Position numbers and translations under genes: made by a program. The notes under the pieces were generated by a model. The model was not told the DNA's origin. It worked only from the letters and a program-made list of their open reading frames with translations, and made no database searches. Below, in pieces: positions 34,792 through 43,388 of a DNA stretch of 64,000 nucleotides. This stretch comes from UBA2287 sp964479665 (GTDB lineage Bacteria > Bacteroidota > Bacteroidia > Bacteroidales > Tenuifilaceae), in contig CAYZNN010000005.1 of assembly GCA_964479665.1 (NCBI GenBank), positions 62,001-126,000 of the forward strand, written 5' to 3'. Every line of letters begins with the position of its first letter. Position 1 is the first letter of the stretch.

Positions 34792-37380
34792 ATGAATCCC
34801 AATAGTTTAACCATAAAATCGCAGGAAGCTATTCAGCAAGCCGCAACAATTGCGCAAGGAATGAGCCATCCTGCAATAGAACCCATTCATATTTTAAAAG
34901 GAATTATGAACGAAGCCGATGGAATTGCATCATTCCTTATAAAGAAAATGGGGATAAACACTTCCAACTTTGATGCAGTTATTACAAGAATGCTGAACTC
35001 CTTACCAAAGGTATCTGGAGGTAATCAGTACCTTAGTTCCTATTCAAATAGGGCATTACAAAAAGCAAGTGATGTGGCTAAGGAGATGGGCGACCAGTTT
35101 GTTTCTGTTGAACATATTATGGTAGGACTACTCGAAAGTGGCGATCAAGTTTCGCAGGTAATGAAAGATGCTGGCTTCACATTCAAAGATTTAAAAACAG
35201 CTATTTCAGAGCTCCGCAAAGGTTCTAAAGTCGATTCGCAAACAGCCGAAGACACTTACAATGCCCTAAACCGATTTGCCTTAAACCTGAACGAAATGGC
35301 GCGAAGCGGCAAACTCGACCCAGTAATTGGGCGCGATGACGAAATTCGTCGTGTACTCCAAATCCTCTCGCGCCGTACTAAAAACAACCCCATTTTAATT
35401 GGTGAACCGGGTGTTGGAAAAACAGCCATTGCCGAAGGCATAGCCCATCGAATTATAAATGGCGATGTACCCGAAAATTTAAAATCGAAACAGTTTTACT
35501 CTCTCGATATGGGCGCCCTTATTGCTGGTGCTAAATATAAAGGGGAGTTCGAAGAGCGTTTAAAATCTGTTATAAAAGAGGTAATTGCCTCTAACGGCGA
35601 GGTTATACTTTTTATCGATGAAATTCATACGCTCGTTGGGGCCGGTAAAAGCGAAGGTGCAATGGACGCTGCAAATATTCTAAAACCGGCATTGGCTCGA
35701 GGAGAACTACGTGCCATTGGGGCAACTACGCTTATCGAGTATCAAAAGTACTTTGAAAAAGACAAGGCGCTCGAGCGCAGATTTCAAAATGTGCTGGTCG
35801 ATGAGCCAACGGTAACCGATGCGGTATCGATACTACGAGGATTAAAAGAGCGATACGAAACGCACCATTCGGTTCGAATTAAGGATGAGGCAATTATTGC
35901 CGCTGTTGAGCTATCGCATCGATATATTACAAATAGATTTCTTCCCGATAAGGCTATCGACCTTGTTGACGAAGCTGCATCAAAGCTTAGGCTCGAAATG
36001 AATTCAGTACCCGAAAGCATCGATGAAATTGAGCGCCGAATTAAGCAACTCGAAATAGAACGCGAAGCTATTAAGCGTGAAGGCGACACAAAAAAACTCG
36101 ATGTGCTAAATGGCGAAATTGCTAACCTAACCGATGAGCGAAGTAAGTTACATGCAAAATGGCAAAGCGAAAAAAGTATAATCGATAAAATTCAGCAGCA
36201 CAAGCAACTAATCGAATCGTTAAAAATTGAAGCCGAAGAGGCTGAACGACGTAGCGACTACGAAAAGGTAGCCGAAATTCGCTACGGAAAAATTAAAGAA
36301 GCTGATAAGGCAATGGAAACTCACAAAGCCGAGCTCACTGCAAGTCAAGCAAACTTCGCTCTAATTAAAGAAGAGGTCGATGCAGAGGATATTGCCGAAG
36401 TTGTTGCCCGTTGGACTGGCATACCCGTTTCGCGAATGCTACAAAGCGAACGCGAAAAGCTGCTTTCGCTCGAAGAGCAACTTCATAAACGGGTTGTAGG
36501 ACAACACGAAGCCATAGCATCGGTGGCCGATGCTGTTCGCAGAAACCGTGCGGGTTTGTCGGACTCTAAAAAGCCCATTGGCTCATTTATTTTCCTTGGC
36601 ACTACTGGGGTTGGAAAAACCGAACTGGCAAAGGCTCTGGCCGAGTTTCTGTTTAACGATGAGAACCTGATGACCCGAATAGACATGAGCGAGTACCAAG
36701 AGCGTCATTCGGTATCGAGACTTATAGGCGCACCTCCGGGCTATGTAGGTTACGACGAAGGTGGGCAACTTACCGAATCGGTTCGACATAAGCCCTACTC
36801 GGTTGTTCTACTCGATGAGATTGAGAAAGCTCACCCCGATGTATTCAATATTCTTTTGCAGGTACTCGACGATGGTAGGCTCACAGATAACAAGGGTCGA
36901 TTGGTCGATTTTAAAAACACTATTATTATAATGACCTCCAATATTGGTTCGCATATAATACAGGGTAATTTGAACGATGCCGGAAGAATAATCGATCAGG
37001 GAGTGCTCGACCGAACACGTCTTCAAGTTTTTGAACTGCTAAAACAAACCATTCGTCCCGAATTTTTAAACAGAGTGGATGAAATAATAATGTTTTCGCC
37101 ACTTACAATAAAGGAGGTGCGAGAAATTGTTCTTTTGCAATTCAATAAAATAAGAGAAACTCTGCTTGAACAAGGATTAGAAATATCGATAACTGATAGT
37201 GCTGTTGATTGGATTACTAACGTTGGATATGATCCACTTTATGGCGCTCGTCCGATAAAACGGATGCTTCAGAAACATATCTTAAATGAGCTCTCAAAGC
37301 GAATATTGGAGGGGCAGATAAATAAGAACAAGCCCATTATTGTGGATTATTTCGACAGTGAAACTTTAGTTTTCAGATAG
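34792..37380 (+). CDS. clpB: ATP-dependent disaggregase ClpB
   Basis: 862 residues from MNPNSLTIKSQEA. The Hsp100 chaperone resolubilises protein aggregates with DnaK. Seen: N-domain with two Clp repeats (residues 1-145), AAA-1 with GEPGVGKT and FIDEIH, the coiled-coil middle domain (about residues 400-520, charged KQLIESLKIEAEEAERRSDYEKVAEIRYGK) that distinguishes ClpB from ClpA/C, and AAA-2 with GTTGVGKT, VLLDEIEKAHPDV and sensor 2 GARPIKRMLQ. The upstream ATG at 34774 is less likely. Confidence 0.96.
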   Translation: MNPNSLTIKSQEAIQQAATIAQGMSHPAIEPIHILKGIMNEADGIASFLIKKMGINTSNFDAVITRMLNSLPKVSGGNQYLSSYSNRALQKASDVAKEMGDQFVSVEHIMVGLLESGDQVSQVMKDAGFTFKDLKTAISELRKGSKVDSQTAEDTYNALNRFALNLNEMARSGKLDPVIGRDDEIRRVLQILSRRTKNNPILIGEPGVGKTAIAEGIAHRIINGDVPENLKSKQFYSLDMGALIAGAKYKGEFEERLKSVIKEVIASNGEVILFIDEIHTLVGAGKSEGAMDAANILKPALARGELRAIGATTLIEYQKYFEKDKALERRFQNVLVDEPTVTDAVSILRGLKERYETHHSVRIKDEAIIAAVELSHRYITNRFLPDKAIDLVDEAASKLRLEMNSVPESIDEIERRIKQLEIEREAIKREGDTKKLDVLNGEIANLTDERSKLHAKWQSEKSIIDKIQQHKQLIESLKIEAEEAERRSDYEKVAEIRYGKIKEADKAMETHKAELTASQANFALIKEEVDAEDIAEVVARWTGIPVSRMLQSEREKLLSLEEQLHKRVVGQHEAIASVADAVRRNRAGLSDSKKPIGSFIFLGTTGVGKTELAKALAEFLFNDENLMTRIDMSEYQERHSVSRLIGAPPGYVGYDEGGQLTESVRHKPYSVVLLDEIEKAHPDVFNILLQVLDDGRLTDNKGRLVDFKNTIIIMTSNIGSHIIQGNLNDAGRIIDQGVLDRTRLQVFELLKQTIRPEFLNRVDEIIMFSPLTIKEVREIVLLQFNKIRETLLEQGLEISITDSAVDWITNVGYDPLYGARPIKRMLQKHILNELSKRILEGQINKNKPIIVDYFDSETLVFR

Positions 37381-37387
37381 TTAAAAA

Positions 37388-37416
37388 GAACTCGCCGGAA
37401 TAGTACCGGCGAGTTC
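37388..37416. terminator. Terminator between clpB and creD
   Basis: GAACTCGCCGG / CCGGCGAGTTC with a 7-base loop. On the minus strand it is followed by TTTTTAA, so it best serves creD; clpB may share it. Confidence 0.75.
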
Positions 37417-37429
37417 GCAATTAAATCTA

Positions 37430-38737
37430 TTACTCGCTACTGCCATACCATTCAACGCTTCGCGACACATACATTATTATTGAAATTACCAGAAACAAAC
37501 CAATGCTTCCCATTAGAAGAGCATAATCCTGTAATTGAAGTATTGTAAACAGGAATAAGTACAGTCCAACAAGCATAAGTGTTAGCAATGCAGTTCCTCT
37601 TTTTGTTTTAATAATATTGAAAAAATACACGGAAATAAGAGCTATTGTTGCAACCGAAGATACGGTATAGGCCCAAAAGAAACCTATATGCTCCGAGAGC
37701 GATACCAGCAGCGTGTAGAAAACACAAAGTGCTCCTCCAACCAGTAAGTATTGAACCGGATGGATTTTTTTCCTTGAAATCAGTTCGAAAAGCAAAAAGG
37801 CAACAAAGGTTAGCCCAATAAACATTATTGCATACTTGGCGCTCCGGGTATTCTTTTGGTAATGGTCAACTGGCAATAAGAAATCGACCCCAAAGGTCGA
37901 ATTATCTACTGAGTACTCGCTACCAATCCATTGCTGTGGAAAGTTCCTATTAAGGTTTAATACTACCCAACCGGCTGTAAAACCATCTTCGGATATATTC
38001 CGATTTACGGGTAAGAATGCACCAGAAAAACTGGGGTTAGCCCAGGAAGATGTAAGATTTACTGCCGTTTGCTTTCCCAGCGGAATAAAATTTAACGATT
38101 GGCTGCCGTTCAAATCAATATTGTATGAAAACGAAAGGTTCGAAAGAGCCTTCAAATCTATAATGCACGTTATTCCCGAACCTACTATATCTTTTGCTTC
38201 GTTTCCTGGATTCATCTCATGTGTCGAATCACCAATATTCACTTCCATAACATTTCTTATTCCTCTCGTATCCGAAACACCAACCGACAAGGTAACCTCA
38301 TCCCACAAAACCTTTGTTGGGTCTATCTTCCATTGGCTTAAATCGGGCATTTTAAAACTACCCTCTACCTTTAAATTTCCTGTATAAACTGGCACTTTAT
38401 ATATGCCTCTATAACGGGTTTCCGGAATTATATTACCCGAAACACGTAGGCTTTCGGGTAAAAAATAGGCATTTTTTCGGGTTGTAATAATCTTGTTATC
38501 GGCACTGAGTGTATGTACCAAAAAGGGAATCGAAATAATGGGGCCTGCAATTGTTTGTGGATAGCCCCATTTTTGGCCAACCTCTCTGTATACTTCTTTA
38601 AAAGCAAGTTCACGTTCGCTTATAAGAGACTGAATCATGCTGGCTGGGATGAGAAGAAGCAATGCAAGCACACCTACTCCTATTGCCTTAAGGGTTTTAG
38701 ATTCTTTAACCCGATTCGTTAATTCTTCAATTGCCAT
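37430..38737 (-). CDS. creD: CreD-family inner-membrane protein
   Basis: 435 residues: one N-terminal membrane helix (about 18-38), a large periplasmic beta domain (to about residue 295, with KNAYFLPESLRVSGNIIPETRYRGIYKVPVY split by the domain), then five to six membrane helices. Matches CreD, which in enterobacteria belongs to the CreBC regulon and affects envelope integrity and beta-lactam response. No CreBC two-component genes are adjacent; function here is inferred from family only. Confidence 0.9.
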   Translation of the reverse strand: MAIEELTNRVKESKTLKAIGVGVLALLLLIPASMIQSLISERELAFKEVYREVGQKWGYPQTIAGPIISIPFLVHTLSADNKIITTRKNAYFLPESLRVSGNIIPETRYRGIYKVPVYTGNLKVEGSFKMPDLSQWKIDPTKVLWDEVTLSVGVSDTRGIRNVMEVNIGDSTHEMNPGNEAKDIVGSGITCIIDLKALSNLSFSYNIDLNGSQSLNFIPLGKQTAVNLTSSWANPSFSGAFLPVNRNISEDGFTAGWVVLNLNRNFPQQWIGSEYSVDNSTFGVDFLLPVDHYQKNTRSAKYAIMFIGLTFVAFLLFELISRKKIHPVQYLLVGGALCVFYTLLVSLSEHIGFFWAYTVSSVATIALISVYFFNIIKTKRGTALLTLMLVGLYLFLFTILQLQDYALLMGSIGLFLVISIIMYVSRSVEWYGSSE

Positions 38738-38830
38738 AATAAGTTATTTTAGGTGATTACTAAATTATGTTGTTTAAACACATTGGTTTAATAACGAAAT
38801 ACCCTTACGTTAATTGATTAAGCAATAAAA

Positions 38831-38850
38831 AACCGCCCCAAAGGGCGGTT
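38831..38850. terminator. Terminator of the Hpt-STAS operon
   Basis: AACCGCCC / GGGCGGTT with a 4-base loop and a minus-strand T-run (TTTTTTA). Confidence 0.85.
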
Positions 38851-38858
38851 AAAAAGAG

Positions 38859-39200
38859 CTAAAGGCTAAACGTTTCCATACAGTCGTCAACGCTCTCGCG
38901 AATGTCGAATACAGAATGCAGTTGAAGCAATTTAACCAGTTCCATAACATCGGCCGAAATGTTGCAAAGTTTAAGTTGAGCATCGTTACTCTTACATACA
39001 CGCAGTACTGAGAGAAGGGCACCAAAACCAGAACTGTCAACATACTCAATACCACCCAAACTTATAACCACCTTTAATCTGGGTTGATCGATAATTTTCG
39101 AAACTTCGAGTTTAAACGATTGGGCAATGGCTGAGTTCAATTTGCTGCTATTCTGTAAAGAAACAATAAGAACATCGTTAATTTTTTCAATATTTATCAT
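38859..39200 (-). CDS. STAS-domain anti-sigma factor antagonist-like protein
   Basis: 113 residues, a single STAS domain. The signature loop IEYVDSSGFGALLSVLR contains the serines that are phosphorylated in SpoIIAA/RsbV-type antagonists. It would bind or release an anti-sigma kinase or another partner in response to phosphorylation. It starts 4 bases after the Hpt gene stop, linking two signalling systems; no RsbW-like kinase is adjacent. Confidence 0.88.
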   Translation of the reverse strand: MINIEKINDVLIVSLQNSSKLNSAIAQSFKLEVSKIIDQPRLKVVISLGGIEYVDSSGFGALLSVLRVCKSNDAQLKLCNISADVMELVKLLQLHSVFDIRESVDDCMETFSL

Positions 39201-39204
39201 GGCG

Positions 39205-39564
39205 TCAGGTTTTAATTCGACTTAAATAATCATTCAGTTCATTAAGAGCTAATATACTCTCGTTTTTAAACAATTCAATATGCTGTTCCCAATCTTTCGG
39301 GCCAGTTGGTTCGTTAGTAAGGTTCTCCAGATTCTTCATGGCAGCTACTAATTTGGTAATACCAAGCAAAGAAACAGTACCTTTTATTTTATGGGCCAGC
39401 TTACTCATTGCTTGAAAGTTTTTTGTTCTATACAAAAAATCGAGTTGCCGTGTATATTCAGGCACTTGCTTTGCAAATATTGCAACCATATCTTCAACCA
39501 AATCAATGCTGCCCTCTGTTACCTCGGCTATTTGATCTGTATCGATATGCTTGTAATTGCACAC
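39205..39564 (-). CDS. Histidine phosphotransfer (Hpt) domain protein
   Basis: 119 residues when started at GTG 39564 (V/MCNYKHIDTDQIAEV). A four-helix Hpt domain with the phospho-His in LAHKIKGTVSLLGI. It relays phosphate between receiver domains of hybrid kinases and response regulators. A longer reading from TTG 39633 would begin upstream of the TATTTTTG promoter element at 39598-39605 and add an unlikely hydrophobic leader, so I prefer the GTG start, about 27 bases after the predicted transcription start. Operon with the STAS gene. Confidence 0.8.
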   Translation of the reverse strand: MCNYKHIDTDQIAEVTEGSIDLVEDMVAIFAKQVPEYTRQLDFLYRTKNFQAMSKLAHKIKGTVSLLGITKLVAAMKNLENLTNEPTGPKDWEQHIELFKNESILALNELNDYLSRIKT

Positions 39565-39597
39565 TGGTTTATGAAAGGTTATGAGTTTAAATATTAT

Positions 39598-39605
39598 CAA
39601 AAATA
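39598..39605 (-). promoter_or_regulatory. Promoter -7 element of the Hpt-STAS operon
   Basis: TATTTTTG on the minus strand. It lies inside the longest possible reading frame, which supports the shorter GTG-started protein. Confidence 0.5.
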
Positions 39606-39659
39606 CAAAGTAATACGTTAGGTCTGAATTCAAATTACGTAAAAAATGCTACAAAAAAA

Positions 39660-40097
39660 TTATTGCAACTTGAAGCGTAATCGAAGTATTCCATTACTAA
39701 AGTCGGATGAAATAATACTAAAGTAACCAATTTGATTGGTATTTGTTACGTGGGGACCAATGCAAGCGCAAGCATCGTAATTACCGACCCTAACAACCCT
39801 TAGCATTTCAGGAACATCTGGGGGCAGCTTTGAAAGATCTAAAAAACGAGATGCCTCGTCCCTATTAATAAATTCATCGGAAACTGTCAATTCCATTGAA
39901 ATAATTTCATTAACCTTATCTTCAATCTCTTTTATTTCATTAGGTAAAGGTTCTTTTTGCAAAAGATAATCGCATTTCGACTTTTTTCGCTCAATGTGGC
40001 TATTCCTAGAGCGGGGGCATCCGAACATACTCACCATAGCTTGATTTAGAATATGCTCTGCTGTATGCATTCTGGGATCGTAGTTCTTTTCGCTCAT
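39660..40097 (-). CDS. AlaX-like / tRNA synthetase editing-domain protein
   Basis: 145 residues. A free-standing second additional domain (SAD) of alanyl/threonyl-tRNA synthetases. Metal ligands are visible: HTAEH at residues 11-15 and ACIGPH near 110-115 (C-x3-H). Such proteins hydrolyse mischarged tRNA, typically Ser-tRNA(Ala). No synthetase body is attached. Divergent from the osmC gene across a 258-base intergenic region with two palindromes. Confidence 0.8.
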   Translation of the reverse strand: MSEKNYDPRMHTAEHILNQAMVSMFGCPRSRNSHIERKKSKCDYLLQKEPLPNEIKEIEDKVNEIISMELTVSDEFINRDEASRFLDLSKLPPDVPEMLRVVRVGNYDACACIGPHVTNTNQIGYFSIISSDFSNGILRLRFKLQ

Positions 40098-40200
40098 TTA
40101 TGGGTTATTGGATTTTGAGTTAATATGTTATTCGGTTAATTGGTTACTGCTTACCTGACGGCACTCAGGGTAAAGAACGGATTATTGAATTTAAAAGTCC

Positions 40201-40215
40201 AACACAAATTGTGTT
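40201..40215. promoter_or_regulatory. Palindrome in the AlaX-like/osmC divergent region
   Basis: AACACAAATTGTGTT, a perfect 7-bp-arm palindrome with a 1-base centre, a typical size for a dimeric regulator site. About 66 bases upstream of the osmC-family promoter. Confidence 0.4.
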
Positions 40216-40280
40216 TCAACTATTAATTTAAAAACACATATAAACAATCTCAAAAAAAGAAATTCACCTTTGTTTTGTTT

Positions 40281-40300
40281 TAACTTTGTACAAGTACAAA
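40281..40300 (+). promoter_or_regulatory. Promoter and overlapping operator candidate of the osmC-family gene
   Basis: TAACTTTG (40281-40288) is a perfect -7 element. It overlaps the inverted repeat TTTGTAC-AA-GTACAAA (40285-40300), which covers the predicted transcription start, the classic position of a repressor site. No TTTG lies 19-21 bases upstream. Confidence 0.55.
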
Positions 40301-40355
40301 ATTATTAAACCTAAATGCACCTAGTTTGTTAAATGTTTAAAAATACAATTACAAT

Positions 40356-40775
40356 ATGAGTACAGCAAAAATTTATATCGATTGGCAAGGCGACATGTCA
40401 TTCGAAGCCGATGTGAATGGTCACAAAATATTACTTGATGCAGCACCCGAAAGTGGAGGCAACGATATGGGACCGCGCCCAAAACCACTCATGCTAGTAG
40501 CTTTGGCAGGCTGTACTGGCATGGATGTAGTTTCGATTCTAAAAAAAATGAGAGTTGAACTACAAGGCCTTCGGGTTTGGGTTGAAGCTGAACAAACCGA
40601 AGAACATCCGAAGCATTACTACTCTATGAAAATAATTTATGAGTTTAAGGGCACAGATTTGCCCATGGATAAGTTGGAAAAGGCGATTAATCTTTCGGAA
40701 GAGCGTTACTGTGGAGTTAATGCTGTTTACAAAAAGGTAATGCCAGTTACAACTGAAATTCGGGTAGTTGAATAA
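40356..40775 (+). CDS. OsmC family protein
   Basis: 139 residues. OsmC/Ohr proteins reduce organic hydroperoxides with two cysteines. Seen: the first Cys in LVALAGCTGMDVVSILKKM (about residue 49) and the second in EERYCGVNAVYKKV (about 118), so both redox-active Cys are present. The protein starts MSTAKIYIDWQGDMSFEAD. Followed almost immediately by sfsA on the same strand; the upstream palindrome suggests repression. Confidence 0.9.
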   Translation: MSTAKIYIDWQGDMSFEADVNGHKILLDAAPESGGNDMGPRPKPLMLVALAGCTGMDVVSILKKMRVELQGLRVWVEAEQTEEHPKHYYSMKIIYEFKGTDLPMDKLEKAINLSEERYCGVNAVYKKVMPVTTEIRVVE

Positions 40776-40776
40776 A

Positions 40777-41478
40777 ATGCCTTCCTATAGTTTTAATCCT
40801 CCTCTAGTTAAAGGAAAGTTAATAAAACGTTATAAACGCTTTCTGGCCGACATTCAACTTGAAGATGGACAAATTATAACAGCACATTGCACCAACTCTG
40901 GGTCCATGCTTACCTGCCTAGAACCTAATGCTCCAGTATTTCTTACTCCAACAAACGACCCGAATAGAAAAACCCGATTCACTTGGGAAATGATTGAAAT
41001 TGATGGCAATTGGGTTGGTATAAACACAAGCATTCCCAACCAAATAGTTGAACACTACTTGAAACAAGGCATTATTCCGAGTTTAGGGAAGTGGGATAAT
41101 GTTATAAGAGAATTTAAAGTGGGTAGTAGCCGGCTCGATTTTTATGCTGAACGCGAAAATGAAAAGTGTTTTATTGAGGTTAAAAATGTAACGCTAAAGG
41201 ATGACCATTTTGCTCGTTTCCCCGATGCTAAAACAACTCGCGGCCTCAAGCATTTGAACGAGTTGTTCGATTTATCGCAGATAGGCTTTCGAAGCGTTAT
41301 ACTTTTCATTGTTCAAAGAACCGATGTGAGCACTTTTTCACCAGCATGGACAATCGACCCCGAGTATTCTGCGAAACTTCTCGAGGTTTGTTCAAAAGGA
41401 GTAGAAGCAATTGCATTTCAGGTTAAAGTTGGGCCCAGTGCCCTAGAACCACTGAAAGAAATGCCAATAATGCTATAA
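40777..41478 (+). CDS. sfsA: SfsA family DNA/RNA nuclease-like protein
   Basis: 233 residues from MPSYSFNPPLVKGKLIKRYKRF, 1 base after the osmC-family stop. Seen: OB-like N-terminal domain (AHCTNSGSMLTCLEPNAPVFL) and PD-(D/E)xK-like nuclease core (REFKVGSSRLDFYAE, CFIEVKNVTLK). Historically linked to sugar fermentation stimulation in E. coli; nuclease activity is suggested by the fold. The TTG at 40768 is rejected because it lies inside the previous gene. Confidence 0.92.
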   Translation: MPSYSFNPPLVKGKLIKRYKRFLADIQLEDGQIITAHCTNSGSMLTCLEPNAPVFLTPTNDPNRKTRFTWEMIEIDGNWVGINTSIPNQIVEHYLKQGIIPSLGKWDNVIREFKVGSSRLDFYAERENEKCFIEVKNVTLKDDHFARFPDAKTTRGLKHLNELFDLSQIGFRSVILFIVQRTDVSTFSPAWTIDPEYSAKLLEVCSKGVEAIAFQVKVGPSALEPLKEMPIML

Positions 41479-41541
41479 AAGAATAAGATACCAGACTAGC
41501 GCTCCAATTTTCTGAAATTAAAAGTATGTCGAATTTTTCCT

Positions 41542-42345
41542 ATGGCATATTTTTTCTATATTTACTACCGTAACATTTCAATTTCGCTTATTAAAGTGGC
41601 AGGCTTCCTAGACCAACAAGATTATAGGAACAATGAATTTTACTCGTTCCGTTATTCCTCTCGATTTCAAAAGGGTGAAATCGTTGACGTTCGTTTGGGA
41701 AACGATTTAGAAGCCGCCCGATTTCAGGCTCGTAAAAACTTTCCCGATGTGCTTAACGAGTATTGGTGGTTAAAACCATCGGATATACCCATGATGAAAG
41801 AAATACCCCTTCAAATTTCCGATATTTTTTATTATACAGGGGGAATCCCTGTTATTGTCCTTGTTGCTGCAAACGGAAGTTTATTCCGCAAGGCACAAAT
41901 ATTCATGAAGAAAAAGGATGAACCGAAAAGCGATTCCGATAACCAACTGATATCAAAAATTGAACTGCTAGAACCGAACGAACTTTGTCAACTTCTTTTA
42001 AGTGCAAACTTGCATACTCGTAGAATTGCATCGAAAACCATTGTAAATAAATTTCCTGATTTTCAATTCAGTAACGACGAGGCAATGGTCATTCACCAAA
42101 TTTTATGCGATAAATACGAAGCCATTGCCCAGTTGGGCAAAAAAGCGGTTGACCATTTAGTAGAGCGCTTTTTCATTACTTCCCGACCCAAAGAGCACGA
42201 ATCGATTTTGCAAACACTCATTCAAATTGGACCCGATGCTTTGCCAAAACTTGAGGATACTGTTGAATACATATCTGAAATGGCAAGCCCTTTCTACGCA
42301 AAACGTTTAAAGTGGACCATTGCAGAAATAAAAAAAGGGAAATAA
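41542..42345 (+). CDS. Conserved hypothetical protein with HEAT-like C-terminus
   Basis: 267 residues. The first ~110 are mixed alpha/beta (KGEIVDVRLGNDLEAARFQARKNFPD), the rest helical in HEAT-like pairs (LIQIGPDALPKLEDTVEYI). No signal peptide, no catalytic motif, no recognised family; cytoplasmic. Convergent with mgsA, 18 bases apart without an obvious terminator. Confidence 0.65.
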   Translation: MAYFFYIYYRNISISLIKVAGFLDQQDYRNNEFYSFRYSSRFQKGEIVDVRLGNDLEAARFQARKNFPDVLNEYWWLKPSDIPMMKEIPLQISDIFYYTGGIPVIVLVAANGSLFRKAQIFMKKKDEPKSDSDNQLISKIELLEPNELCQLLLSANLHTRRIASKTIVNKFPDFQFSNDEAMVIHQILCDKYEAIAQLGKKAVDHLVERFFITSRPKEHESILQTLIQIGPDALPKLEDTVEYISEMASPFYAKRLKWTIAEIKKGK

Positions 42346-42363
42346 ATAAGTTCAGCTATTCCT

Positions 42364-42831
42364 CTAATCGATGCTCCTATTTATATAATTGCTATAATCT
42401 TTAATTTGGGGAGCATACTCCTGGTCGAGCAAAGGCGAACCTATAAGAAAATCGGCAGTTGAACGATTGGTTGCGGTAGGAATGTTGTAAACGCTTGCAA
42501 TTCTAAGTAAAGCTTTCACATCCACATCGTGAGGTTGGGCCTGCATAGGATCCCAAAAGAAAATGAGAATATCAATGTTGCCTTCGGCAATCATAGCGCC
42601 AAGTTGCTGATCACCGCCTAAAGGTCCCGACTTTAAACGCGTTAGCGAAATTCTCTTCGATGTCTCATCCTTGTGCATCCTGAGCAATGCCTCTTCTACC
42701 AACCTACCCGTTGTACCAGTGCAAATAAGCTTATGCTTAAGCAACCGGTGCCAGTTCCACTCCACCCATTCAACCATATCGTTTTTTCTGTTGTCGTGGG
42801 CTACCAGTGCAATATTTTTTGTGTGTTTCAT
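42364..42831 (-). CDS. mgsA: Methylglyoxal synthase
   Basis: 155 residues. It converts dihydroxyacetone phosphate to methylglyoxal and phosphate, a bypass of lower glycolysis under phosphate stress. Seen: IALVAHDNRKNDMVEW (start of the site), CTGTTGRLVEE (phosphate loop), SGPLGGDQQLGAMIAEG with the catalytic Asp, FFWDPMQAQPHDVDVKALLRIA and ATNRSTADF. Last gene of the TPR-methyltransferase-mgsA cluster. Confidence 0.95.
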   Translation of the reverse strand: MKHTKNIALVAHDNRKNDMVEWVEWNWHRLLKHKLICTGTTGRLVEEALLRMHKDETSKRISLTRLKSGPLGGDQQLGAMIAEGNIDILIFFWDPMQAQPHDVDVKALLRIASVYNIPTATNRSTADFLIGSPLLDQEYAPQIKDYSNYINRSID

Positions 42832-42845
42832 TAATTACAATTAGG

Positions 42846-43373
42846 TTAATGTATCCTTATTGCGTGAACAGCATAAATACGTGGATAGAAAAAGCGAAGA
42901 AGAGGCCTAATTCCCAGTTGCCCTGTAGGCAATATCCACTTTTCACTATAAACTACCTGCCATCCAGCTTTCTTTAATAACCAATCGAATTGCCAATCCT
43001 CAAACTCATGGTAATGCATATCGTACTCGTCGTTTTTGTTTCTATACGATTTTGCAAACCATAATTTAAGAGGAACTGTAGCAATGAGCGTTTCGCCCGG
43101 TAGATTCAGAAGAAGAGGGAAAGGAGAAAGCAAATGTTCAATAATTTCGAAAGCTGTAACAACCTCAGCAGTGCTTCCTTCAAGGGCTTTAGGTTCAAAA
43201 TCGAAGTCCTTAACTGTGGTATTTGTAATATTATATCCCCTTTGCTTAATGAGACTGGCCAAATCGTTGGGTTGGCCTAAATCGACAATAGTGAGGGTTT
43301 TGTTTGGTAAAACTTTCTCTATAAACGATAGAGTTTTATCAAATCTACGTTGACGAACCTTTTTGAAAATCAT
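42846..43373 (-). CDS. Class I SAM-dependent methyltransferase
   Basis: 175 residues. Motif I TIVDLGQPNDLAS is degenerate compared with E/DxGxGxG, motif IV VVTAFEIIEHLLSP is clear, and the segment MHYHEFEDWQFDWLLKKAGW is typical of Methyltransf_11/23 proteins. Substrate unknown. Starts 15 bases after the TPR gene stop and ends 14 bases before mgsA. Confidence 0.75.
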   Translation of the reverse strand: MIFKKVRQRRFDKTLSFIEKVLPNKTLTIVDLGQPNDLASLIKQRGYNITNTTVKDFDFEPKALEGSTAEVVTAFEIIEHLLSPFPLLLNLPGETLIATVPLKLWFAKSYRNKNDEYDMHYHEFEDWQFDWLLKKAGWQVVYSEKWILPTGQLGIRPLLRFFYPRIYAVHAIRIH

Positions 43374-43388
43374 AAGAGAAGTAGAAAG

